Shown piece by piece: positions 17,690-26,150 of a stretch of 64,000 nt of DNA. Within the stretch, counting starts at the first letter, position 1; every line of letters starts with the position of its first letter. The notes below the pieces were generated by a model. It worked only from the letters and a program-made list of their open reading frames with translations. It had not been told where the DNA came from and ran no database searches. The stretch spans positions 124,001 through 188,000 of the forward strand of contig NZ_CALKHS010000003.1 in the NCBI RefSeq assembly GCF_937988725.1, in the 5' to 3' direction. Position numbers and translations under genes: made by a program. The stretch comes from an uncultured Castellaniella sp. (GTDB lineage Bacteria > Pseudomonadota > Gammaproteobacteria > Burkholderiales > Burkholderiaceae_B).

Positions 17690-19297
17690 ATGATGAATCC
17701 GACCACTCCGCAATATGTTGAAGCGCGCCAGCTGAAGCGCTGGATCCATGATGGCGCCGAACTGGCCTTGCTCGACGTCAGGGAACATGGGCAGTACGGC
17801 GAAGATCACCTCTTCTTCGCGACGCCGCTTCCCTACAGCGGTCTCGAGCTTGCCGTCCTGCGCCTGGTGCCGCGCAAGGCGACCCGCGTCGTGGTGTACG
17901 GCGACGAGGCGACCGAAGGGGCCGTGCGCTCGTCGGCCGACGCGCTGCTGCGGCTGGGCTATTCGAACGTGCACATTCTGCGGGGCGGCATCGAGGCCTG
18001 GAAGGCGGCGGGTCATGCCACGTTCGCGGGCGTGAACCTGCCCAGCAAGACCTTCGGCGAACTTGCCGAGCATGCCTACAAGACGCCCAGCGTGTCCGCC
18101 AGCGAGCTGTACGGCATGTTGAACGACGGAAGCAGCAAGGTGGTGGTGCTCGATGGCCGCCCGATACCGGAATACCGGAAGATGAACATTCCCGGTTCGT
18201 ATTGCTGCCCGAACGGCGAACTGGCCCTGCGGGCGCAGGAACTGGCGCCGGACCCGGACACCACCATCGTGGTGAACTGCGCGGGCCGGACGCGCAGCAT
18301 CATCGGCGCCCAGACCTTGATTCATCTGGATGTTCCCAACAAGGTCTATGCCCTGGAAAACGGCACGCAGGGCTGGTTTCTGGAAGACCTGCCCCTCGAA
18401 CACGGCTCCAGCCGCCTGTATCCCGATCACGTCGCCGAGTCGGCCCAGGCCGGGCTGCGCGAACGCGCGGCCCGCCTGGCCAGCCGGTTCAAGATCGGCG
18501 CCGTCGACGCCGGCCAGGTGCGCGAATGGCTGCGGGACGACGCGCGCACGGTCTTCCTGTGCGATGTCCGCACGGAAGAGGAATTCAATGCCGGGGGCCT
18601 GCCGTCACTGGTGCAGCACGCGCCGGGCGGTCAGCTGATCCAGGCCACCGACCAGTATCTCGGCGTCCGTGGGGCGCGGGTGGTCCTGTGCGACCTGGAC
18701 GGCATCCGCGCGCCCGTCGTGGCCAGCTGGTTGAAGCAGCTGGGCTGGGATGTCTGCCTGCTGAAGAATCCCGAGGCGCTGGGCGAATTGCCCCAGGCCC
18801 CTTCGTACGCCCCGGACCTTGGCCACACGACGATCCTGTCCGCGGATCACCTGGCGGAATATGTGCGGTCCCATCCCCAGGCCCTGGTGCTGGACGCCCG
18901 GCCCAGTTCACAATACCGGGCCCTGTCTCTTCGGGACTCCGCGTGGGTGATCCGGCCCGCGCTGGCGACCCATGTCGATGACGCGGCGTCCGGGCCCGTC
19001 CTGATCCTGGGCGCCGGGCTGGCGGCCCTGAGCCTGCTGGCCCGGGACCTGGAAGAGGCGGGTTGCCGTTCGGTCGCGCTGTGCGTCGTGGATGCGGCCG
19101 GCCTGAAGGCCAGCGGGCTGCCCCTGGTGGCCGATGGCGATCGCCTGCCGGATTCCGCCTGCATCGACTATCTGTTTTTCGTGCACGACCGTCATGATGG
19201 CAATAAAGAGGCGGCGCGGAAGTATCTGGAATGGGAAACCAATCTGGTCGCCCAGCTCGACGAGCAGGAGCGGAACACCTTTTCAATCGGCATTTAG
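17690..19297 (+). CDS. Four-domain rhodanese-like protein
   Basis: 535 residues with no signal peptide. Four rhodanese-fold modules are visible: about 10-115, 132-240, 268-365 and 382-480. The second has the active-site loop NCAGRTRS (C197) and the third LCDLDGIRA (C334). The first (YGDEATEG) and fourth (LGAGLAAL) lack Cys in the loop and are probably structural. It should pass sulfane sulfur between thiols in the cytosol. It lies 28 bases after the lyase, which could supply persulfide or H2S from cystine. The exact acceptor is unknown. Confidence 0.85.
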   Translation: MMNPTTPQYVEARQLKRWIHDGAELALLDVREHGQYGEDHLFFATPLPYSGLELAVLRLVPRKATRVVVYGDEATEGAVRSSADALLRLGYSNVHILRGGIEAWKAAGHATFAGVNLPSKTFGELAEHAYKTPSVSASELYGMLNDGSSKVVVLDGRPIPEYRKMNIPGSYCCPNGELALRAQELAPDPDTTIVVNCAGRTRSIIGAQTLIHLDVPNKVYALENGTQGWFLEDLPLEHGSSRLYPDHVAESAQAGLRERAARLASRFKIGAVDAGQVREWLRDDARTVFLCDVRTEEEFNAGGLPSLVQHAPGGQLIQATDQYLGVRGARVVLCDLDGIRAPVVASWLKQLGWDVCLLKNPEALGELPQAPSYAPDLGHTTILSADHLAEYVRSHPQALVLDARPSSQYRALSLRDSAWVIRPALATHVDDAASGPVLILGAGLAALSLLARDLEEAGCRSVALCVVDAAGLKASGLPLVADGDRLPDSACIDYLFFVHDRHDGNKEAARKYLEWETNLVAQLDEQERNTFSIGI

Positions 19298-19318
19298 TGC
19301 CTGTACAGGAGACAAGAC

Positions 19319-20164
19319 ATGACAGATAAATTCAAGAAGATTGCGGCATTTTCCATCCTGGCGCTGATGGCGGGGTGGGCGGGGAGCGCGTCCGCGAACC
19401 GGCTCGACGACATCAAGCAGCGCGGCACGCTGATCTGCGGAACGCAGAATGCGAGCTCGCCATACGGGTTCCAGGACCCGAAGACCCGCGAATACGTCGG
19501 CTACGACGTGGACATGTGCCAGGCGATCGCCAAGCAGCTGGGCGTCAAGCTGCAGCACAAGCCGCTGTCGACCGAGGCGCGCATCCCGGAAGTCAAGATG
19601 GGGCGCGTCGACATCGTGGCGGGTTCGGTCGCGTGGCTGCCGAAGCGGGCCGAGCAGGTGGACTTCAGCCTGCAGTACCTGCAGGGCTACATCAAGGTCC
19701 TGGTCAAGGAAAACGCGGGCATCAAGACGCTGGCGGATCTCAAGGGCAAGAAGGTCTGCGCCTCCTCGGGCTCCAGTTCGGCGGCGATCGCCCAGAAGGT
19801 GCTCAAGGGCACCGACGTCCTGACGTTCCAGAACATTTCCCAGTGCTATCTGGGGCTGCAGAACGACAAGGTCGCCGGCGTGACGGCCGGGGAACTGGTC
19901 CTCCTGCGATTCGCCAACGATTCCAAGGGAACCGATTCCCCGACGACGCTGGTGCCCGAGCCCACCTATACCGAGCATATCGGCATCATCATGAACAAGG
20001 GAGAGCCCGAGCTCAAGAAAGCCGTCGATCAGGCCATCCTGGACCTGGACAAATCGGGGGAGTTGACCGGAATCTTCGACAAGTGGATGGGCGCCGGCTC
20101 GATTTACAAGCTGACGCGCAGCTTCAAGGTCGGGCCTGTCGACGCCGACGTCGCTTCTAAATAA
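19319..20164 (+). CDS. Amino-acid-binding protein of ABC transporter (sulfur amino-acid cluster)
   Basis: 281 residues. Signal peptide with hydrophobic core FSILALMAGWAGSASA, cut near residue 26. The mature part opens RLDDIKQRGTLICGTQNASSPYGFQD, typical of family 3 binding proteins. The ligand is probably cystine, cysteine or another sulfur compound because of the operon, but no ligand residue proves this. It lies 21 bases after the rhodanese gene and is followed by a stem-loop (20174-20193), which may raise its transcript level over the permease genes. Confidence 0.88.
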   Translation: MTDKFKKIAAFSILALMAGWAGSASANRLDDIKQRGTLICGTQNASSPYGFQDPKTREYVGYDVDMCQAIAKQLGVKLQHKPLSTEARIPEVKMGRVDIVAGSVAWLPKRAEQVDFSLQYLQGYIKVLVKENAGIKTLADLKGKKVCASSGSSSAAIAQKVLKGTDVLTFQNISQCYLGLQNDKVAGVTAGELVLLRFANDSKGTDSPTTLVPEPTYTEHIGIIMNKGEPELKKAVDQAILDLDKSGELTGIFDKWMGAGSIYKLTRSFKVGPVDADVASK

Positions 20165-20173
20165 CAGCGAGGA

Positions 20174-20193
20174 AGGGGCGCAATCGCGCCCCT
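20174..20193 (+). terminator. Intercistronic stem-loop after the binding-protein gene
   Basis: AGGGGCGC and GCGCCCCT form a perfect eight-base-pair stem with the four-base loop AATC. No T-run follows, so it is more likely an mRNA-stabilising or attenuating hairpin than a full terminator. Confidence 0.6.
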
Positions 20194-20201
20194 CGTGATT
20201 C

Positions 20202-20897
20202 ATGGACCTGTCTTTTTCAATGCTCTCCGACCCGGAGCTGCTGCGCATGCTCGCGGATGGGGTGGCCACCACGCTGCGGCTGTTTGCGGGGGCCTTCGTG
20301 TGCGGATTTTCCATCGCCCTGCTGCTGTCCGCGATCAATCTGGCGCCCTCGCGAATCGTTCGCGCAGTGATCGCGCTGTACGTGGAATACCACCGCAACG
20401 TGCCCACGGTCGTCCAGATCATGGTCTGGTACTTCGGCATGCCGGAGGTGCTGCCGCAGGCGATCCGGCTGTGGATCAACCAGGGCAATACGGAATTTTC
20501 CTTCGCCCTGATCGCGCTCTCCCTGAACGTCAGCGCTTATTACTATGAAGACATCCGGTCGGGCATCAAGGCCATCGCCCGGACGCAGATCGAAGCGGCC
20601 CGCGCCATCGGCCTGGGCGCGATGCAGGCCCTGAAATATGTCGTCCTGCCGCAAGCCGTGCGGTACGCCGTGCCGCCCATCATCAACCGGTCGCTCATCC
20701 TGTTCAAGGACACCAGCCTCGCCATGGTGATCGGCGTCACGGAGCTGACCTATCAGGTCAAGAAAATAGAGAACGCCACCTTCCAGACGTTCCAGATCTT
20801 CGTGATCTCGACCCTGATCTATCTGGCCATCTGCCTGCTGATCAGCGCCCTGGGCGCGCAGGTCGCGCGCCGGTACCCCGCCAACTTCAAGAGCTGA
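20202..20897 (+). CDS. Amino-acid ABC transporter permease 1
   Basis: 231 residues with several membrane helices. The cytoplasmic EAA loop reads EAARAIGLGAMQALKYVVLP (about residues 126-145). It pairs with the second permease gene six bases downstream to form a heterodimeric channel of the HisQ/HisM type. Position between binding protein and ATPase assigns it to the same importer. Confidence 0.92.
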   Translation: MDLSFSMLSDPELLRMLADGVATTLRLFAGAFVCGFSIALLLSAINLAPSRIVRAVIALYVEYHRNVPTVVQIMVWYFGMPEVLPQAIRLWINQGNTEFSFALIALSLNVSAYYYEDIRSGIKAIARTQIEAARAIGLGAMQALKYVVLPQAVRYAVPPIINRSLILFKDTSLAMVIGVTELTYQVKKIENATFQTFQIFVISTLIYLAICLLISALGAQVARRYPANFKS

Positions 20898-20903
20898 CCG
20901 ATC

Positions 20904-21599
20904 ATGATGGATTTCCTGCATACCTACGGCATGATGTTCCTGGTCGGCTCATGGCCCAATGGCCAGGTCGGCGGCTTCGCGGGGACCTTGCTGCTGGCGG
21001 GCCTGGGGCTGGGGCTGGCCTTTCCGTTCGCCTTGCTGATCGGCATCGCCAGAACGTCCGGCATCCGGTCCGTCAAGACGGTCGCCACGATCTGGGTGTA
21101 TACCTTCCGGTCGATCCCGCTGATCATGATCATCTTCTGGGCCTACTTCATGCTGCCGGTGCTGACGGGCATGGAGATCCCGCCCTTTTCGACCGCATTG
21201 TGCGCCATCGTCGTGTATGAATCGGCGTTCCTGGCCGAGATCATCCGGGCCGGCCTGGAATCGCTGCCCAGGGGGCAGGTCGAGGCATCGCGGGCGATCG
21301 GCCTGGGCTATTTCAAGACGCTGACGTCCATCCAGCTGCCGCAGGCGCTGAGCAACATGATCCCTTCGCTGTTGAACCAGTTCGTGTCGACGATCAAGGC
21401 GACCTCGATCGTCTACATCATCGGGGTCCAGGAGGCCACCTTTTCGGCGCAGCAGATCAACAGCATCGAGCTGACCGGCACCCTGCGCACCTACCTGATC
21501 CTGGCGCTGTTCTATTTCCTGCTCTGCGCCCTGCTGTCCAGGCTGTCGAAGGTCCTGGAAACCCACCTGTACAACAGGCGCATGGGCGTCGCGGCATGA
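20904..21599 (+). CDS. Amino-acid ABC transporter permease 2
   Basis: 231 residues. Hydrophobic helices flank an EAA-type loop, EASRAIGLGYFKTLTSIQLP. Companion of the preceding permease; both are needed for one channel. The start ATGATG follows the previous stop by a few bases. Confidence 0.92.
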   Translation: MMDFLHTYGMMFLVGSWPNGQVGGFAGTLLLAGLGLGLAFPFALLIGIARTSGIRSVKTVATIWVYTFRSIPLIMIIFWAYFMLPVLTGMEIPPFSTALCAIVVYESAFLAEIIRAGLESLPRGQVEASRAIGLGYFKTLTSIQLPQALSNMIPSLLNQFVSTIKATSIVYIIGVQEATFSAQQINSIELTGTLRTYLILALFYFLLCALLSRLSKVLETHLYNRRMGVAA

Positions 21600-21617
21600 C
21601 ACACAATGGAGAGACAA

Positions 21618-22343
21618 ATGATCCAATTCGAAGGCGTGAACAAGTGGTACAAGCAGTACCACGCCCTGAACAACATCTGCGGCGAAGTCAGCCAGGGAGA
21701 AGTCCTGGTGGTGTGCGGGCCTTCGGGCTCGGGCAAATCGACCATGATCCGCACCATCAACCGCCTGGAGGAAATCCAGGGCGGCACGATCCGGGTGGAG
21801 GGCCGGGATGTGGCCGACAGCAGCCTGGACATCAATCGCCTGCGCGCGGGCATCGGTTTCGTATTCCAGCAGTTCAACCTGTTTCCGCATCTGTCCGTGA
21901 AGGAAAACATCGCCTTGTCGCCGATCAAGGTCGGCGGCATGTCGCGCAAGGATGCCTATGCCCTGGCGGAAACGCTGCTCGAGAAGGTCGGGCTGGCGTC
22001 CAAGCTGGATGAAATGCCGGCGAATCTGTCCGGGGGACAGCAGCAGCGCGTCGCCATCGCCCGCGCGCTGGCCCAGAAGCCGCCGCTGATCCTGTTCGAC
22101 GAGCCGACCAGCGCGCTGGATCCGGAAATGGTGGGCGAGGTCCTCAGCGTCATGAAGACGCTGGCCGCGGACGGGATGACCATGGTCTGCGTCACGCACG
22201 AAATGAATTTCGCCCGCGAGGTCGCGGACCGCATCTGGTTCATGGACCAGGGCGAAATCCTGGAAGACAGCACGCCGGAATCCTTCTTCAATGCCCCCAG
22301 GCATGACCGGGCCAAGAAATTCCTGGCGGACATCCTGCACTAA
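21618..22343 (+). CDS. Amino-acid ABC transporter ATP-binding protein
   Basis: 241 residues from MIQFEGVNKW at 21618. GGAGA sits five bases upstream, which favours this start over the in-frame ATG at 21606. Walker A GPSGSGKST is at 34-42, followed by VFQQFNLFPHLSV, signature LSGGQQQRVAIARAL, Walker B LILFDEP and switch THEM. It is the last gene of the sulfur amino-acid operon and overlaps the end of the convergent MFS gene by four bases. Confidence 0.93.
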   Translation: MIQFEGVNKWYKQYHALNNICGEVSQGEVLVVCGPSGSGKSTMIRTINRLEEIQGGTIRVEGRDVADSSLDINRLRAGIGFVFQQFNLFPHLSVKENIALSPIKVGGMSRKDAYALAETLLEKVGLASKLDEMPANLSGGQQQRVAIARALAQKPPLILFDEPTSALDPEMVGEVLSVMKTLAADGMTMVCVTHEMNFAREVADRIWFMDQGEILEDSTPESFFNAPRHDRAKKFLADILH

Positions 22344-23581
22344 GAGCGCAAGGCTGCGGCGCCCCTGGCGAATGCGGCCCGGTACCGCCACAGCAGCATC
22401 AGGCAGATGCTGGCAGGCGCCATCAGGGTCGCATAGGCGAATCCGTAGCTGCCGGACAGCGACGCGATCCAGCCGAAGATCGGCGGTCCGACGACCACCC
22501 CCAGGAAGGTCATGGCCAGCGTGCCGCCGGTGGCGACGCTGGCCTGGCCGGCGGGGGCCTGGCGGGCGACTTCGGCCAGGTACACGCCGTTCCAGCCGAT
22601 GGCGCTGCCGCCGAACAGGCACAGCACCACCAGCGCGACGGCATCCGAGTCGATCATCCGCAGCAGCGGGGTGCAGAAGGCGCACAGGGCGATCAGGGCG
22701 GACAGGCCGGCCAGAGTCCTGACGGGACCGAAGTAATGGTCCGACAGGTAGCCCCACAGCAGGCGGCCGCCGACGCCGGCGGCCTGGGACACCGCCAGAA
22801 TGAAGCCGGCCGCGATCAGGTCCATCCCCAGGTCGTGGTTCAGGAACGTCACCAGGTACGAGGTCAGGGAAAGCTGGGCGATGGAAAACAGGAAAGAGAC
22901 GCCGGCCAGCACCGCCAGGCTGCGATGGCTGAAGACCAGCTTCAGCGGCCCGATCAGGCCGTTGCCGGCGGACAGCTTCTGCCTGGGGTCCTGGTCCGCG
23001 TCCAGCGCCGGGCGCAGGGGCTGGATCGCCAGGGCGCACAGCAGATTGGCGGCGGCGACGATCATGAAGGCGGCCTGCCAGCCGGTCCAGTGGGCCAGGC
23101 CCGGCACGATCAGGCCGGCCAGCACGCCGCCCAGGGGAACGCCCGTCTGCTTGATCGAAAAGACGAAGGACATGCGGTGGGCGGGCGTGGTGCGGGCCAG
23201 CAGGTGGGAACTGGCCGGCGTGATGGGGCCGTAGCCCAGCCCGACCAGCAGGGCGCCGACGGCCATGACAGGCACCGAGGGAATCGTGCACAGCAGCAGA
23301 CCCAGCGCGCACACCACCATGCCGGCCTGGCTGGCGCGGATCGCGCCGTAGCGCCGGGTGGCGGACCCGGACAGCAGGCTGGCGGCCATGGCGCCCAGGT
23401 AGGCCAGGGCCACGTAGACGCCGACGTAGGCGGCCGGCACCCGCAGCACGTCCGCGATGACCGGGGCGATGGCCGGCAGGGTCAGCAGGGACATCGACAC
23501 CAGCGACTGGATGGTCAGGGTGGCGGCCAGCGTCAGCGCGGACGATGCGAGGGGAGGAGCGGAATCAGTCGCAGTAGACAC
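22340..23581 (-). CDS. Major facilitator superfamily transporter
   Basis: 413 residues beginning at a GTG codon. Around twelve hydrophobic segments are visible, with an MFS loop between helices 2 and 3 (LLSGSATRRYGAIRASQAG). It is probably a sugar-phosphate/anion or organic-acid proton symporter in the inner membrane. It lies 27 bases downstream of the MmgE/PrpD gene on the same strand, so the two are probably co-transcribed and it may carry that enzyme's substrate. Confidence 0.88.
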   Translation of the reverse strand: MSTATDSAPPLASSALTLAATLTIQSLVSMSLLTLPAIAPVIADVLRVPAAYVGVYVALAYLGAMAASLLSGSATRRYGAIRASQAGMVVCALGLLLCTIPSVPVMAVGALLVGLGYGPITPASSHLLARTTPAHRMSFVFSIKQTGVPLGGVLAGLIVPGLAHWTGWQAAFMIVAAANLLCALAIQPLRPALDADQDPRQKLSAGNGLIGPLKLVFSHRSLAVLAGVSFLFSIAQLSLTSYLVTFLNHDLGMDLIAAGFILAVSQAAGVGGRLLWGYLSDHYFGPVRTLAGLSALIALCAFCTPLLRMIDSDAVALVVLCLFGGSAIGWNGVYLAEVARQAPAGQASVATGGTLAMTFLGVVVGPPIFGWIASLSGSYGFAYATLMAPASICLMLLWRYRAAFARGAAALRS

Positions 23582-23608
23582 AATGGATCACGTCGGGCCT
23601 TGGTGCCG

Positions 23609-24985
23609 TCAAAGGGGGGCGGGCGCGCCGAGCCGGGGGTGGAAGTCCCCGACCCGCGCCGTATCCGCCAGGCTCCAGACCCGGTCGATCAGCGCATCCA
23701 GGTCCGCGTCGCTGGCCACATCATGATAACGCCCCAGGCGGCGGACTTTGTCCTCGATCTCGGAGCGGCTCAAGGTGTTGTCCGGATCGCCCTTGGGGGT
23801 GTCGATGCGGCCGTGCAGGGTCTGGCCTTCGCGCGTCATGACGGTCACCTTGCCGAGCCAGCGCCGCGGGTAGGCGCCGTCCACTTCGGGATCCAGCCGC
23901 ATGGTCACGCGGGACCGGAAAGCGGCGATGTCGGGATCGGCGGGGGCGTCGTCGAATTCCTGCAGGCCGGCCTTCCGGTGCTTGGCGATCAGGCCCAGCA
24001 CCGTGCCCATGGAAAACTTCGATTGGTGCACCGTCGTCGGGTTCACGACCGGCCCCAGGACGTCGATGGCGCCCTGATGGACGTGCGCGGTCACCTGGGC
24101 GATGTCGGCGATGTCCAGATCGTGCGCCTGCACGACGGACAGCAGCGCGTCGGCCGCCGGATGGGTGTGGCGGCAGGATGCGTGATATTTGAAGGACGTT
24201 TCCAGCAGCGCCCAGCGCGAGCCCAGGCCGTCGGTCAGGCGGGCCGGATCCGCATCGCTGGACATGCCGGCGGCCATTCCCTGGGGGCCTTCCAGGATGC
24301 GGCTCGCGCCGGTGAAGCCTTGCGCGGCCAGCCAGGCGGCCATCAGGCCGTTGGCGGCGGCGCGGGCCGTGTGCAGTTGCTTGGAATCCGCGCCGTCGCG
24401 CAGGAATTCCCACAGGCCCCCCGCCTGGGTGCCGGCCGAACCCAGGGCGTGCAGCATCCGGGCGGCGTCCAGTCCCAGCAGCTTGCCGGCGGCCATGGCG
24501 GCCGCCGGCGCCCCGGCCGTGCCGGTCGTGTGGAAGATCGTGTAGTGGCTGCGGCCCAGGAATTCGCCGATGCGGATGCCGGCCTCGTAGCCGGCCACGA
24601 TGGCCGTCAGCAGCTCGCGGCCCGAGGCCCCGCGGGCCTGCGCCATGGCCAGGGCGGGCGGCATGACGACCGCCCCCGGGTGGAAGACGGACCCGTTGTG
24701 GACGTCGTCCTGTTCGACCATGTGGGCCGCGGCGGCGTTGCTCATGGCGGCGAAGACCGGGCTGGTGCCGCTGCGGGTGACCAGGTTCTCCGACGGCCCC
24801 TGCTGCGGCCCCATGGCCTGCCCGTACTGGGCGATGGCCCGGACGGCGCGCCCGCCCGACCCGGCCAGCATGGAGCCCAGGCAGTCCAGCAGCAGGTCTT
24901 CGGCCCGCCGCAGCACGGGGGCCGGGATCTGCTCGTAACGGAGATCCGCCAGGAAGCGGGTCAGTGTGGCGCTGGGATGGGACAT
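23609..24985 (-). CDS. MmgE/PrpD family protein
   Basis: 458 residues, the normal length of this family, which includes 2-methylcitrate dehydratase and cis-aconitate decarboxylase (IRG1/CadA). The typical start RFLADLRYEQIPAPVLRRAEDLLLDC and the body (HGRI near residue 390) are family-like. It should act on a branched or unsaturated tricarboxylate, or a related acid, in the cytosol. It is divergent from the LysR gene at 25149 and operonic with an MFS carrier. A dehydratase or decarboxylase role cannot be separated by eye. Confidence 0.85.
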   Translation of the reverse strand: MSHPSATLTRFLADLRYEQIPAPVLRRAEDLLLDCLGSMLAGSGGRAVRAIAQYGQAMGPQQGPSENLVTRSGTSPVFAAMSNAAAAHMVEQDDVHNGSVFHPGAVVMPPALAMAQARGASGRELLTAIVAGYEAGIRIGEFLGRSHYTIFHTTGTAGAPAAAMAAGKLLGLDAARMLHALGSAGTQAGGLWEFLRDGADSKQLHTARAAANGLMAAWLAAQGFTGASRILEGPQGMAAGMSSDADPARLTDGLGSRWALLETSFKYHASCRHTHPAADALLSVVQAHDLDIADIAQVTAHVHQGAIDVLGPVVNPTTVHQSKFSMGTVLGLIAKHRKAGLQEFDDAPADPDIAAFRSRVTMRLDPEVDGAYPRRWLGKVTVMTREGQTLHGRIDTPKGDPDNTLSRSEIEDKVRRLGRYHDVASDADLDALIDRVWSLADTARVGDFHPRLGAPAPL

Positions 24986-25148
24986 GATGTTCCTGTCATG
25001 AAAAGTCGGGTGAAGCCGGCGTTGCCGCGAGGCGCGCCGGAGCGCCCCCCGCGAAGGCGTATGGAGCGACTTTGCTTGATCGGGAATTTTTTGCCTATTA
25101 TTGTTTGCTGAAGACTGGCTTCATCAAACCATAAGGGATCGGCATTCC

Positions 25149-26060
25149 ATGGCGACACGGTTCGACCTCACCGACATGCAGCTCATGGTCAACGTGGCCG
25201 GCGCCCAGAGCCTGACCAAGGGCGCGGAGCGCACGTTCCTGTCGCTGCCCGCGGCCAGCAACCGGGTCAAGAGCCTCGAAGAGGCGCTGGGCACGGACCT
25301 CTTGTATCGCGGCAGCCAGGGGGTGACCCTGACGCCCTCGGGCGAGGTGTTCGTCAAGCACGCCCGCACGGTGCTGCGCCAGCTGGAACATCTGCGCGGC
25401 GAGATCCAGGAATACGCCAAGGGCATCAAGGGCCGGGTCCGGGTCTATGCCAACACCACGGCCATGAATGAATTCATCCCCGCCGTGCTGGGCCGCTATC
25501 TGGTCAGCCATCCGGACGTCAATGTCGAACTGCGCGAGCGGCTCAGCTACCAGGTCGTCAAGGCCGTGGCCGACGGCGTGGCGGACATCGGCATCACGGC
25601 CCAGGGCAACGGCGGGGCGGGGGTCCGCTACCTGCCGTATCGCAGCGACCGGCTGGTGCTGGTCACGTATCCGGACCATCCCCTGGCCGGGCAGGCCGCC
25701 TGCGCGTTCGAGCAGACGCTGGGCGACGATTTCATCAGCCTGTTCGAATCCAGCGCCATCCATTCCTTTCTGCTCAAGGCCGCCGAGGACCTGGGCCGCA
25801 TCCTGAAATTCCGGGTCGAGGTCGGCAATTTCGAGGCCGTGTGCCGCCTGATCGCGGCGCGGGTGGGCATCGGCGTGATCCCCCAGTCCGCCGCCTTGCG
25901 CTATGCGCAGACCCTGCCGATCCGCATCGTCGCGCTGACGGATGACTGGTCGCTGCGCAAGCTGCACATCTGCTGGCGCGAGGCGGGGGAATTGCCGGTC
26001 TTTGCGCGGGAACTGGTGGATCTGCTGGTCAGCGACGCGCGGGACGACGCGCCCGCCTGA
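25149..26060 (+). CDS. LysR family regulator
   Basis: 303 residues from the ATG at 25149 (MATRFDLTDMQLM); an upstream TTG at 25101 adds residues that do not look coding. The N-terminal helix-turn-helix and the C-terminal effector domain are complete. It is divergent from the MmgE/PrpD-MFS pair and immediately upstream of the acyl-CoA dehydrogenase operon. It may control both, helped by the GGCAA-N7-TTGCC box at 26080. Confidence 0.9.
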   Translation: MATRFDLTDMQLMVNVAGAQSLTKGAERTFLSLPAASNRVKSLEEALGTDLLYRGSQGVTLTPSGEVFVKHARTVLRQLEHLRGEIQEYAKGIKGRVRVYANTTAMNEFIPAVLGRYLVSHPDVNVELRERLSYQVVKAVADGVADIGITAQGNGGAGVRYLPYRSDRLVLVTYPDHPLAGQAACAFEQTLGDDFISLFESSAIHSFLLKAAEDLGRILKFRVEVGNFEAVCRLIAARVGIGVIPQSAALRYAQTLPIRIVALTDDWSLRKLHICWREAGELPVFARELVDLLVSDARDDAPA

Positions 26061-26079
26061 TCTCCAAAAGGCCTGGTTT

Positions 26080-26096
26080 GGCAAAACAAAATTGCC
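26080..26096. promoter_or_regulatory. Candidate LysR box GGCAA-N7-TTGCC
   Basis: A perfect inverted repeat with five-base arms in the 90-base gap before the acyl-CoA dehydrogenase gene, with an A-rich centre. TTGCC and TTTGC half-sites also occur near 25090-25107, upstream of the LysR gene. A binding site for the 25149-26060 protein is inferred. Confidence 0.5.
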
Positions 26097-26150
26097 TGTC
26101 CGGACCGATTCCTGCATCCTGCCTTCTCTTCTTCACCATAGGGGCTGTGC

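Noticed and set aside
22736..25111. A 791-codon plus-strand frame opposite the MFS and MmgE/PrpD genes
   Set aside because: Translation is repetitive in Gly, Arg, Gln and His; the minus-strand genes have clear family features.
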